Of a DNA stretch of 64,000 nucleotides, positions 17,235 to 25,731 are shown piece after piece. The notes beneath the pieces were generated by a model. It saw only the letters and a program-made list of their open reading frames with translations. It ran no database searches and was not told the DNA's origin. This DNA is from Saccharopolyspora spinosa NRRL 18395 (GTDB lineage Bacteria > Actinomycetota > Actinomycetes > Mycobacteriales > Pseudonocardiaceae), in assembly GCF_000194155.1 (NCBI RefSeq), contig NZ_GL877881.1, positions 450,688-514,687 of the forward strand. The letters run 5' to 3'. The first letter of the stretch is position 1. Every line of letters starts with the position of its first letter. The translations under genes and the position numbers were made by a program.

Positions 17235-18557
17235 ATGACCGACCACGCCCTCGGCGCGCGCGGCCCACGATCGGGGCTGAAGGCGCTCGCCGCGGGAAGC
17301 ATCGGCAACTTCGTGGAATGGTTCGACTTCGCGATCTACTCGGCATCCATCCCCATCGTCGCCAGGCTCTTCTTCCCGCCAGGCAACGATTACGCTGCGT
17401 TGCTCTCCGCGTTCGCGCTCTATGGCGTGGCCTTCCTTGCCCGGCCCCTGGGCGGCGTTGTCTGGGGCAATCTGGGCGATCGGCTCGGCCGCCGCAACGT
17501 GCTCGCTACCATCGTGCTGCTGATGGGTGCCGCCACGATGGCGATCGGGCTGTTGCCCACCTACGCCACTGTCGGGCTGCTCGCGCCTGTCCTGCTGGCG
17601 CTGTGCCGGCTGGTCCAAGGCTTCTCCGGCGGCGGGGAGTTCACCGGTGCGACGTCGTTCATCACCGAGTACGCACCGTCCAACCGGCGCGGACTGTTTT
17701 CCGCCATTTCCGCAACCTTCACCACGCTACCGGCGGTCCTCGGCACCCTGACCGTGCTGGGGATGCGGGTGATCATGTCCGAGGCGTCGTTCATCGAGTG
17801 GGGTTGGCGGGTGCCGTTCCTAATCGGCGGCCCCCTCGCGATCGTCGGCCTGGTCATCCGGTTGCGCATGAACGAGACGCCGGCGTTCCAGGAGGTGGCG
17901 GGCAAGCACGAGGTCGAGAGTGCGCCACTGCGCGTGGCCGTGCGGCATCATGGCCGGCAAATCGCGCTGGTGTTCGCCATCGCGTCGCTAAGCGGGCTGG
18001 GTGCCTACACGCTGGGGACATACTTCGTTTCCTACCTCACAGTGACGATCAAGATCAGTCCAACTGCGGCGTTGCTGGCGAACGCCGCCGCGCTCGCGGC
18101 AACCGTTCCGCTGGTGCCGGCGGCGGGGCTGCTTGGCGACCGGATCGGCCGCAAGCCGCTGCTGTTTATCGGCTCGGCAGGGTTCATCGCGCTGAGCGTG
18201 CCGGGATACCTACTCGCCGCCCAAGGCAGTCTGTCGACAGCCATCCTCGGTCAGCTCTTCGTCGCGCTGCCGTGGAGCTTTGTGGTCGCTGCCGTCGTAG
18301 CGATCCAGATGGAGATCTTCCCGACGCGGGTGCGGTACAGCGCCTCATCGATCGGCTACAACCTGGCTTACATGGTCTTCGGCGGTACGGCGCCCCTGGT
18401 CGCCACCTGGCTGGTGTCGGTCACCGGCAGCTCCATCTCGCCAGCGTTCTACCTCATGATCGTCGCCGCCGTGATCTTCGTGGTCGCTTTCGCGCTGCCC
18501 GAGACATCGCGGCTGTCGCTGCGGACCGGCGCCGAGCGGCCCGAGCCGGCGGTGTGA
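17235..18557 (+). CDS. MHS-family MFS transporter (metabolite:H+ symporter)
   Basis: This 440-residue inner-membrane symporter has twelve hydrophobic segments. Family marks are the N-terminal SIGNFVEWFDFAIYS, the loop RPLGGVVWGNLGDRLGRRNV between helices 2 and 3, GFSGGGEFTGATSFITEYAP in helix 4-5, and FPTRVRYSASSIGYNLAY in the second half. These are typical of proline/betaine, alpha-ketoglutarate and citrate permeases. The frame is open 129 bases upstream but the ATG here follows AAGGAGG at seven bases. It is a single gene flanked by mobile-element debris, so no pathway partner tells the substrate. Confidence 0.9.
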   Translation: MTDHALGARGPRSGLKALAAGSIGNFVEWFDFAIYSASIPIVARLFFPPGNDYAALLSAFALYGVAFLARPLGGVVWGNLGDRLGRRNVLATIVLLMGAATMAIGLLPTYATVGLLAPVLLALCRLVQGFSGGGEFTGATSFITEYAPSNRRGLFSAISATFTTLPAVLGTLTVLGMRVIMSEASFIEWGWRVPFLIGGPLAIVGLVIRLRMNETPAFQEVAGKHEVESAPLRVAVRHHGRQIALVFAIASLSGLGAYTLGTYFVSYLTVTIKISPTAALLANAAALAATVPLVPAAGLLGDRIGRKPLLFIGSAGFIALSVPGYLLAAQGSLSTAILGQLFVALPWSFVVAAVVAIQMEIFPTRVRYSASSIGYNLAYMVFGGTAPLVATWLVSVTGSSISPAFYLMIVAAVIFVVAFALPETSRLSLRTGAERPEPAV

Positions 18558-18684
18558 GCCGACCGTTCCGCCGCGTCAGCCTGACGCCGCGAAGCCGAAG
18601 TGGACCAATGGCCGAGTTCTCTTAGCAAGACTCCAGGCAACCCGCGGATCATGATCCCCCACGACGCCGATCTACCTCGGCGAA

Positions 18685-19000
18685 GAACGCGGAAGACCCT
18701 CATCCTGCGGCACGAGGTCGCGCTGCTACGCCGACAGGTCACCTCGCCGAAGCCCAGCTGGCCAGACCGGACACTGCTGGCGCGCGTCGAACGCAGCGTG
18801 CCCTTCGCGATGCTGGGCCTGACCATCCTCATCCTGTGGTACGCCGCCAACGGCACCCCCGACACCAACCTGGCCACCGCGCGCACCCGAGCACCCTGAA
18901 ACCGCAAGAAGAACAACGTCAGCGTCGACGACATGCTCATCGCCTTCCGCCGGGCCGGAATAACTGCCATCAGCACAGGCCAGCACACAGTCGATCAGAA
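18685..19000 (+). pseudogene. Joined fragments of two transposases
   Basis: In one frame, LILRHEVALLRRQVTSPKPS then WPDRTLLA matches the N-terminal region of actinomycete IS3/IS481-type integrases. It runs directly into ERSVPFAMLGLTILILWYAA and then ARTRAP, the C-terminal part of an unrelated DDE transposase. A TGA replaces the expected tryptophan codon, and reading through it continues NRKKNNVSVDDMLIAFRRAG. The two fragments therefore come from different elements joined by recombination, and both are dead. Confidence 0.55.
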
Positions 19001-19177
19001 TCCCGCCACGCCCTCGACCAGCACCTCATCCGCCGCATACCTGCGAAACCTCAGCAAGCAACCTGTAGAGCGGTGTGCTTCCCGCCCGCAGCCTGGTCCA
19101 CTGAAGGACAGCGTCATGGGTGGGCACAACGAAATTTTCTGACCGACGTGTATGGGAGTGGAAGGGGACGGCGCATC

Positions 19178-20910
19178 ATGGCGGCCACCACGCGTGTTCA
19201 ACTGGTGCAGGGTGCGAAGGAGAAGACCGGGGCGTCGCGGGCTCGTGGCCGGGCTCCCTCCGTGCGGTCGGCGGGTGGGCGGGCTGGGGCGAGTGCGGTG
19301 GTCCGTGACGTGGCCGCATTCGTACTGGACGGCCAGCGGCCAGGTGTGCGCAGTGCCCCGGTGGCGTCGGGATCGGAGATCGGCGACGTCGTGTCCTCAC
19401 CTGGTGCGCCCCTGCTCCAGCCGCTACGGGCGGAGAGGGAAGCCCGGTTGGGCGCCGACTGCGGCCACGAGCTGGCTGAGCGGCCCGCAGTGCAACGCTC
19501 CAGCGTCCACGACGTTCTCCGTAGCGCCGGCCGGCCCCTGGACGACTCCACCCGCACCGATATGGAGTTCCGGCTCGGCGCTGACTTCTCGCAGGTGCGC
19601 ATCCACGACGACACAGCCGCCAGGACCTCCGCGTCAGAGCTCGGCGCCCGCGCTTATACCTCGGGCCACCACGTGGTCATCGGCGACGGCGACAAGCACA
19701 CCCTCGCGCACGAGCTGACCCACGTGATCCAGCAGCGTCAGGGGCCCGTCTCCGGCACCGACAACGGCTCGGGCCTCAGCGTCTCCGACCCGTCCGACCG
19801 CTTCGAGCGCGAGGCGGAGACGAATGCGCGACGCGCGATGAGCAAGCCCCAGCCGCTCCAGCACAGCGTGGCGCAGGCCGCACACGCCGACCGGTCTGTC
19901 ACCGAGCTACCAGTGCAACGGATGCCCAAGGTGACTAAGGAGACTACGGAGTCCGAGGAGCCCAAGGCGAAGAGGGCTAGGACCGACAAGGGGAAGGTCG
20001 GTGGGCAGAGCCAGGTGAAGGAACTGTTGATCAAAGAACTCACGGACAGATGGGGGTGGAAGACGCACGGCGGCGGGCAGAGCCTGACCCTTCATCTCAC
20101 GAACGCACTGGAGGAGACCAAGAAGACCGCCGCCACGAAAGTGGAGCAGATCTACGGGGCCAGTAACAACATACGGAAGCCGAAGTCCTACAAGAACAAC
20201 CGGACCATGCAGAGCATGCGATGGATCTCCACGCTTGCGAAGGACTACCTGGACCGGAAAAATCCCTCCAACAAAGCGGAGGAGGTCCAGGCGACCGTCA
20301 TCGGCACCACGATGTACATCTCGGCCAACCAGAACAAGCACAACACGCAGCTGGGCGAACTGGCCGCGAAGCACAACACGGGCGAGGAATTCGCGAGGGC
20401 TCTCGTCGCCGACCTCGGTAAGCCGGAGACAGATGCGACCGACCGCTTCTCCCGGCACGCCGGCAAACTGAGCAAGCGGGTGGCCAACGACGGTACCGGC
20501 GACTACGCCGAGATCGCTTCCAAAAAGGTGGCGGTCCCCGAGGACGTGCCGAAGGCCGACGACGGGTTGCACGCGGAACGGCGACTGGGCCAACTCGCTG
20601 GTTTCGACCCGAAGATGACCATCGGCATCAAACGTCCCTGCGTCGTCTGCTACTCACAGCTTTACGCGGTGGTCGACGCGGAACTGGTCGGCGGAGGCAA
20701 CCTCAAGGTCTACCCGGGCCCGCTGTGGCCGAGCAAAGCGGCCAACAAGGGCATGGCCAGCTACGAGGAGAAGAGCGTCAGAAGAGCGTCTCGGAGTATG
20801 CCAAGTACCTCCATGAAACGGTGCAGAAGGCCGACGGCACCTACATCAGCTTCACCCGGGCAGGGAAGTATTCATGGGACCAGAACAGCGACTCTGACTC
20901 GGACGCCTGA
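19178..20910 (+). pseudogene. DUF4157 (eCIS core) protein with C-terminal deaminase-like toxin domain, frameshifted
   Basis: The gene starts at an ATG eight bases after GGAAGGGGAC. Residues 120-190 form the DUF4157/eCIS_core domain with a metalloprotease-like HELTH at 178-182 inside TLAHELTHVIQQRQG. After a charged linker, the C-terminal region has HAE (465-467) and PCVVC (487-491), the zinc-ligand pattern of deaminase-fold toxins. At 20769-20790 an exact 11-bp tandem duplication (AGAAGAGCGTC twice) shifts the frame; without one copy the protein is 573 residues and ends in a SDSDSDA tail at 20910. As written the frame instead runs to 21076. DUF4157 proteins are linked to extracellular contractile injection systems and other secreted toxins; delivery and target are inferred. 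No immunity gene is evident. Confidence 0.7.
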
Positions 20911-20936
20911 ATTCTCATCCGCCGGCTCGCTCTACG

Positions 20937-21107
20937 GCCTTCGTGGAATCCGGGGCCGCCGCCCTGGTGCCCGAACCGTTCGCCACCCTCATCCTGCGCT
21001 ACCGCGAGTTGCGCCCGAACATGCGCACCGCAACCAACCCGAACTCCCGGTGGCTGTTCGTTGGTCAGACGGGTAGGACAGCCGATCCGCCCAGGCGAAT
21101 CGACTAG
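20937..21107 (+). pseudogene. Site-specific integrase fragment
   Basis: The frame reads LVPEPFATLILRYRELRPNM then RTATNPNSRWLFVGQTGRTA and ends at TAG. This is the stretch before the active-site HxxR of actinomycete tyrosine recombinases (typically TATNPxSRWLFPGRRAGQP). Neither a start nor the catalytic residues remain. It lies immediately after the toxin gene, so a mobile-element junction is near 20930. Confidence 0.55.
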
Positions 21108-21396
21108 GGTCTGGTTTGATTTCGGCTTTGTCGCCCGAGGCAAGGACAAGGTTGCTCGTACGCGGATCAAGTGGCCCGGCCATGACGAACATGCCGCTGG
21201 CGAACGCCTTGCCCAGATGATGGCGCCGCTGGCTCGTTTGGTGGCGGAAAGAGCCGGGCCGCGCCGTTTCCGATTTCTCGGCCTTTCCCTTACCGGTCAG
21301 CGCAAAGCCACCTTGCAGCTCGTACCACGCGAAGTGCCGACCTCGAACCGGGTTCCCCGCTCATCCAGGCAAGTTCTCCGTCATCGCTCCCCTCGC

Positions 21397-21936
21397 TCAG
21401 CCCGTGCCGTAGAACGCGTCGATGCCTTTGCGCCAGGCGGTGTCGAGATCGGCGTCGGGTGGGAAACGTTGGTTCAGCTCGAGGATGACCATGCCGTGCG
21501 CGAAAGCCCAGATGGCTCGTGCCCGTTCGCGGTCACCGCCGGTGGCGACGAGGAGCGGCGTTGCGGCCGCCTCCTCGACGCCGGACGTGAGCAAGTCGCG
21601 GCGCAGGGGCCGTTCGGTCATCAGCCGATAAAGGTTCGGCTGACGGCGCGCGAAGTCGCGGTATGCGGCGGTGAGGGCGGCGATCGGGGTGTCGGATCGA
21701 TGGACGGCCTGCGCGAACAGTTCGGCCTGCTCCTCGAAGCCGACCGAGATCAGCGCTGCCTCGAGTGCCTGCTTGTCGCGGAGGTGCTCGTAGATCGAGG
21801 AGGCGCGGATCCCGAGTTTGGCGGCGAGGCGGCGCATCGACAGCGCATCGGGACCTTCCCGCTCGAGGAGTTGCCGCGCGGTCTGCACGATCTCCCGGGC
21901 TCGCGGGGTGAGCCGGCTCAGTGCGTGGGACGTCAT
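21397..21936 (-). CDS. TetR/AcrR-family repressor
   Basis: This 179-residue regulator has an N-terminal helix-turn-helix (residues about 12-55: REIVQTARQLLEREGPDALS, then LGIRASSIYEHLRDKQALEA) and a C-terminal ligand domain of the TetR_C_33-like type with WAFAHGMVILELNQRFP. It is transcribed away from the small membrane protein gene at 22012, and between them lie two inverted 14-base sites (CCTAACGGTGTTAG and its complement). It most likely represses itself and that neighbour. Ligand unknown. Confidence 0.9.
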   Translation of the reverse strand: MTSHALSRLTPRAREIVQTARQLLEREGPDALSMRRLAAKLGIRASSIYEHLRDKQALEAALISVGFEEQAELFAQAVHRSDTPIAALTAAYRDFARRQPNLYRLMTERPLRRDLLTSGVEEAAATPLLVATGGDRERARAIWAFAHGMVILELNQRFPPDADLDTAWRKGIDAFYGTG

Positions 21937-21958
21937 CCATCCCGCCTTCCCAGAAGGA

Positions 21959-21995
21959 CCTAACGGTGTTAGTTTAGATCCCTAACACCGTTAGG
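21959..21995. promoter_or_regulatory. Double TetR operator
   Basis: CCTAACGGTGTTAG (21959-21972) and its exact reverse complement (21982-21995) are separated by nine bases. Each half is itself a dyad, CTAAC-N3-GTTAG, so two repressor dimers could bind. The pair sits between the divergent TetR and membrane-protein genes. Confidence 0.7.
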
Positions 21996-22011
21996 GTGAA
22001 AGGTGGCGTCG

Positions 22012-22443
22012 ATGCCCGCTCGTGCCCCATCCCGTCACGTCAAGACCGGCAGCGGCGCCGCGCGGATCCGTGACCGCGTCGCGCGGGCACTGCTCGTCCT
22101 CGCCGCCGCTGGTGCCCTCGCCGCAGTGGCCGGCGCAGTGGGCGCCGTCGCGGACGCCGGACCAGCCACACGGATGGTCGAGACCTGGCGCATGCTCGGC
22201 TTCGGTGTCTTCGCGGGCGTGTTCCTGCTGCTGGTCTACCGCCCCCGGCTCTACGCCGGGATCTGGGAGCTCGCCATCCTCAACAAGCTCGCCCTGACCC
22301 TGGCCGCCTTGTCCTTCGGCAGCGGGACCGACGGCGCTGGCGCGGCGCTGATCGCCGACGGAGCGGTCACGCTCATCCTGCTGGCCGCGTATGTTCTCAG
22401 CCGGGGCTGGACGGCCTGGTCGACCGCAAGGGCCGTGGCGTGA
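22012..22443 (+). CDS. Small integral membrane protein under TetR control
   Basis: This 143-residue protein has four hydrophobic segments (around residues 24-50, 62-78, 86-103 and 110-130) and no catalytic motif. I do not recognise a named family, though the divergent TetR gene and double operator form a unit seen for small DoxX-like or DUF-type membrane proteins in actinomycetes. The ATG follows AAAGGTGG; a GTG nine bases earlier is possible. A role in stress or small-molecule response is conjecture. Confidence 0.75.
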   Translation: MPARAPSRHVKTGSGAARIRDRVARALLVLAAAGALAAVAGAVGAVADAGPATRMVETWRMLGFGVFAGVFLLLVYRPRLYAGIWELAILNKLALTLAALSFGSGTDGAGAALIADGAVTLILLAAYVLSRGWTAWSTARAVA

Positions 22444-22752
22444 CGCAAGGCGTCCGCGACCGCCGCCGAAAGCCACTCCGGACACGCTGACCGCGTCCGC
22501 GCCACGCTTCCTGGCCGAGAGCATCGCCTGGGCCGTCGTGACACCGTATGAAACTGCAGCGGAAATCAGCCGGTTTGCGGCCCCGTTGTGTTTGGCTGAG
22601 ATCAGCGAGCTGCGGGATTGCTTGCCGTGCGGCGACACCGAAGCGAGCAGCAACGGCCAGCGCCGCCCGTCTGCTGCGGTAGGTTTCCGCCGCTGTGCCG
22701 ACCAAAGAATCATCGGCGTCCGCTCGACGACGCGCCCGCCTCCGCTCGTATG
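22444..22752. other. Intergenic region between convergent genes
   Basis: Overlapping ORFs exist on both strands, but none has recognisable sequence or a good start. A minus-strand reading (SAKHNGAANRLISAAVSYGV) looks faintly protein-like and may be a decayed gene end. No clear terminator hairpin with a T-run is visible. Confidence 0.3.
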
Positions 22753-24009
22753 TCAGGCCGGCACACCGACCGCACACCGCAGCTCGGATATGAGCGAACG
22801 GACATCGGATGCGGCCGAGACAATCGGCGGAGCAACACCGGGCCCGACGAGCCTCGCCCACTTCCCGCCGATCGCTTCGTTGTCCGGAGGAACGGACCAC
22901 AACGTTCGGGGACGGTCGGGGAGATCGACCCGGGCCCACGGCTGGTAGGTGGTGTCCTGATCCTCGGCATCGACCCGGACGACCACCGTGTCGAAGGCAG
23001 CCCGAACCGCTGGTTCGATCAGACCGTCACGAATCGCGTCGTTGTCGAGGCGCCCGTAGTGCAACGCGCACGCGATCGTGTAGGGCAGGCTCATCCGGGC
23101 TTCCGGGATTCCTGCGGGCCACGCCGTCGTCGTCTCGTCGGCAACGAGCTGCGGGACGGTGACATCGACGGTGCCGCGCCTGCTCAGCTCGGCTCGCAAT
23201 GACAGAACGACCTCGACGGCCGGGTGCGTGCCGCTGCAGCTCGGGTAGAGCTTCGCAAGCATGTCCGATCCGTCCACGGTGTCGTCGCGAAGCGCCGCCG
23301 CCCGGAAACCGAACGCCGCAGCCATCGCCGGGAGTGACGCCTCCCCTGCCCAGCTCTCTTGCACCGCGATCCTGTGCGCCAGAAGAGCGTTCTCCGCCGC
23401 ACGACCCGCGTGCACGCACTTGAGGCTCGACATGTTGTTCGCACGCAGACCGCCCATCAGCGAGCCCACGATCCCAAGCGCTCGACGGGTGCGCGCGTGG
23501 TCGTCGACCAGCGCCCCGTACGCGACGACCGCACCGAGCGCCGAGGCGGTCCCGGTTGCATGCCATCCCGCCCGCAGGTGGTTCGGCACGACGAACCCGC
23601 CGAGCATGCGGAGGAACCGATGCCCTGCCGTCGCTGCCCGGGCGACGTGGAGTCCTGGGGTCGCGGAGGGCACGACCGCGAGCAGTGTTGACCAGACGAC
23701 GCTGGACACGTGTGCCGTCGTCGATAGCTGAGTGTCGTCGAGATCCTGGCTGTGGGCCGCCGCTGCGTTGACGAATGCCGCATCGTGGCCGGGCACGTCA
23801 TCTAGCGAGGTGTGAGCGAGAAGCCGTGGCGGTACGCGCCGGGCCTCGGCGAGCGCGGCGACGAAAGGTTCGTATCGACCGCCGGCGATGCATGCGATCG
23901 TGTCGACCGCCGTGCGATCGGTGATGGCGGTTTCGGCGCGAGGTGTGGCGAAGATCCGGCTGAGAGCTTCCTCCGCAGCCTCGGTGAAGCTGAGTTCGTT
24001 TTCACTCAT
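22753..24009 (-). CDS. MmgE/PrpD-family protein
   Basis: This 418-residue protein belongs to the MmgE/PrpD fold, which includes 2-methylcitrate dehydratase, cis-aconitate decarboxylase and iminodisuccinate epimerase. Family features are DTIACIAGGRYEP near the N-terminus, AAAAHSQDLDDTQLSTTAHV with the conserved HxxDxDD-like region, GWHATGTASALGAVVAYG, and SDMLAKLYPSCSGTHPAVEV. Its ATG overlaps the end of the upstream MFS gene by eight bases, so they are coupled. With an aspartase-like lyase nearby, an epimerase or dehydratase role on a C4-type or aminopolycarboxylate substrate is plausible; this is inference. Confidence 0.85.
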   Translation of the reverse strand: MSENELSFTEAAEEALSRIFATPRAETAITDRTAVDTIACIAGGRYEPFVAALAEARRVPPRLLAHTSLDDVPGHDAAFVNAAAAHSQDLDDTQLSTTAHVSSVVWSTLLAVVPSATPGLHVARAATAGHRFLRMLGGFVVPNHLRAGWHATGTASALGAVVAYGALVDDHARTRRALGIVGSLMGGLRANNMSSLKCVHAGRAAENALLAHRIAVQESWAGEASLPAMAAAFGFRAAALRDDTVDGSDMLAKLYPSCSGTHPAVEVVLSLRAELSRRGTVDVTVPQLVADETTTAWPAGIPEARMSLPYTIACALHYGRLDNDAIRDGLIEPAVRAAFDTVVVRVDAEDQDTTYQPWARVDLPDRPRTLWSVPPDNEAIGGKWARLVGPGVAPPIVSAASDVRSLISELRCAVGVPA

Positions 24010-25372
24010 TGGTGGCCCCCAGCCGCGATTTGCCGGTCTCCGGTGCGTAGAAGTAGCACGCGCCACCGCCGAGAACGAGGACGACGACACACGCGAGCAT
24101 CGCGACGTGGATCCCGAGAAATTCGGAGACAACCGGGAGCAGGAAAGTGCTGATGCTCGCGCCGACCCGACTCGCGGCAACGGCGGTGCCGACTCCGGTT
24201 CCTCGCAGATCGGTCGGGAACAGCTCCTGCGGATATATGAACGCAAGCGTGTCCCGCGCCGACAGGGCGAAGGCGAGTACCGCGAATAGGGCGATCGTCA
24301 CCGAGGTCGGCAGGTTGAGCACGGAGAGCGGAAACAGCAGGACAGCTGAGGCGGCGAAGCTGCCGACTAGGAACGATCGACGTGCGATGCGGTCGATCAC
24401 GAGCATGCCCACGACCGCACCGGCGAGGAGGAGCAGGTTGTAGATGGCTCCACCGAAGTACGGGTCGCTCACGCCTAGGGCTTTGAGGATCCGCGGGCTG
24501 AAGGTACTCAGAGCGAAGTAGGGCATGATGTGACATGCGTAGAAGACGCAGATCAGGATGGTACGACGACGCAACGGCGGCTGAAACAGTCTCCGGAACG
24601 TGTTGCCGTTCTCCTTCGCCCGTCCCGGGGCGTCTGCACCGATGGTCACATGCGAGCCGAGCTTCACCTGCAGGATGGCAGTGGCTTCCTGGGCGCGCCC
24701 CTTGGCGACGAGCCAGCGGGGCGACTCCGGGATCCCGATCCGCGCGAGGAGGATGGCCACTGCCGGAACCGCGCTACTCGCCAGCATCCACCGCCATGCG
24801 CCGTCACCGACATCTAGACTCACGATGAAATAGCCGACCAGGTATGCGGCGGCGTATCCGGCCGCCCACGACAGCGCGAGCAGGCTCATCATACGGCCGC
24901 GGGTTTGCCGAGGAGCGAACTCGCTGACGAGGGTCTTGCTCGCGGCGTAGTCCGCGCCAAGGACTACACCGAGCAGCAGGCGCAGGACGAACAGCTGCCA
25001 CGGCGCTGCAACCCAGAACTGGACCAGTGACAGGATCGCCAGGACGATCATGTCGAATGCGAAAATTGGCCGCCTACCGATGCGGTCGATCAGGTAGCCG
25101 GAGAACAGACTTCCGACGAGAAGTCCCAGCATGGACGCCGCGCCGAGCAGCCCGAGCCAGATGGCGTTCAGGCCGAGGACGGAAGTAGCGGTCACCAACG
25201 AGATTCCGACGATTCCGAGAATGTATCCGTCGGAGAACTGTCCCCCTGACCCGGAGACGGCCACATGAAGGTGGAACCGCCCGAAGGGAACATCGTCGAA
25301 CTGCACGGACTTTTCGGGATTGGCGACGCGCCCCACGGATGAGGTCGTCGACTGTGACGACGATTCGGTCAT
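24002..25372 (-). CDS. MFS transporter (sugar/aromatic acid porter type)
   Basis: This 456-residue transporter has twelve hydrophobic segments. The loop motifs GYLIDRIGRRPIFAFD after helix 2 and VIDRIARRSFLVGS after helix 8, ESPRWLVAKGRAQEA in the central loop, and FPTDLRGTGVGTAVAASRVG place it with the sugar/metabolite porter group. The start MTESSSQ follows AAGGAAC; the longer frame upstream overlaps a decayed lyase fragment. It is flanked by the MmgE/PrpD gene, coupled downstream, and the lyase gene upstream, so it probably imports their substrate. Confidence 0.88.
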   Translation of the reverse strand: MTESSSQSTTSSVGRVANPEKSVQFDDVPFGRFHLHVAVSGSGGQFSDGYILGIVGISLVTATSVLGLNAIWLGLLGAASMLGLLVGSLFSGYLIDRIGRRPIFAFDMIVLAILSLVQFWVAAPWQLFVLRLLLGVVLGADYAASKTLVSEFAPRQTRGRMMSLLALSWAAGYAAAYLVGYFIVSLDVGDGAWRWMLASSAVPAVAILLARIGIPESPRWLVAKGRAQEATAILQVKLGSHVTIGADAPGRAKENGNTFRRLFQPPLRRRTILICVFYACHIMPYFALSTFSPRILKALGVSDPYFGGAIYNLLLLAGAVVGMLVIDRIARRSFLVGSFAASAVLLFPLSVLNLPTSVTIALFAVLAFALSARDTLAFIYPQELFPTDLRGTGVGTAVAASRVGASISTFLLPVVSEFLGIHVAMLACVVVLVLGGGACYFYAPETGKSRLGATNE

Positions 25373-25389
25373 GAGAGTTCCTTGATAAG

Positions 25390-25731
25390 AATGGGTTTCG
25401 AAGTTCCCAGTGGTCGAGTGCGTCGGCGAGGTTGCGCTCGCGATGCGGGCCGTTCCAGGGCAGGCCATCGATACAGCGGTCCGCGAAGGTCCGTACGTCG
25501 GCGGTGAGGTCATCGAAGTCGACGATGACCGGTTCCATCAAGTTGAGCTCGGGCTCTCGGTCAGCGACGGCACGATCGCCGACCCTTCCCGTACGCGGAA
25601 TCGTGAGATCGCCGAGTCCGCCGCAGGCCCGAAGACAGGAACCGGATATCAGCGGCGATCAGGTGGAAATGGGTGAGCGGAGCATCCTCATAGGCGAGAG
25701 CAGTGGTCGTGTTCTGGGTTTGGGTGCTCAT
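25390..25731 (-). pseudogene. Mosaic relic: transporter N-terminus joined to lyase C-terminus
   Basis: The ATG at 25731 overlaps the stop of the intact lyase. The first residues (EDAPLTHFHLIA) resemble the N-terminus of the neighbouring MFS protein (DDVPFGRFHLHV). They then run into AADIRFLSSG, which is lyase sequence (AADLRILSSG in the intact gene). After further frame changes, ELNLMEPVIVDFDDLTADVR and WNGPHRERNLADALDHW copy the lyase C-terminus (ELNVMEPVILD, WNGVHRERNLTGALDQW). Most of the lyase middle is deleted. It is the remnant of a duplicated lyase-transporter block. Confidence 0.7.

Noticed and set aside
22397..22939. Minus-strand ORF spanning the gap after the MmgE/PrpD gene
   Set aside because: Its left part overlaps the opposite gene's end and its right part overlaps the MmgE gene in another frame, and no family features support it.
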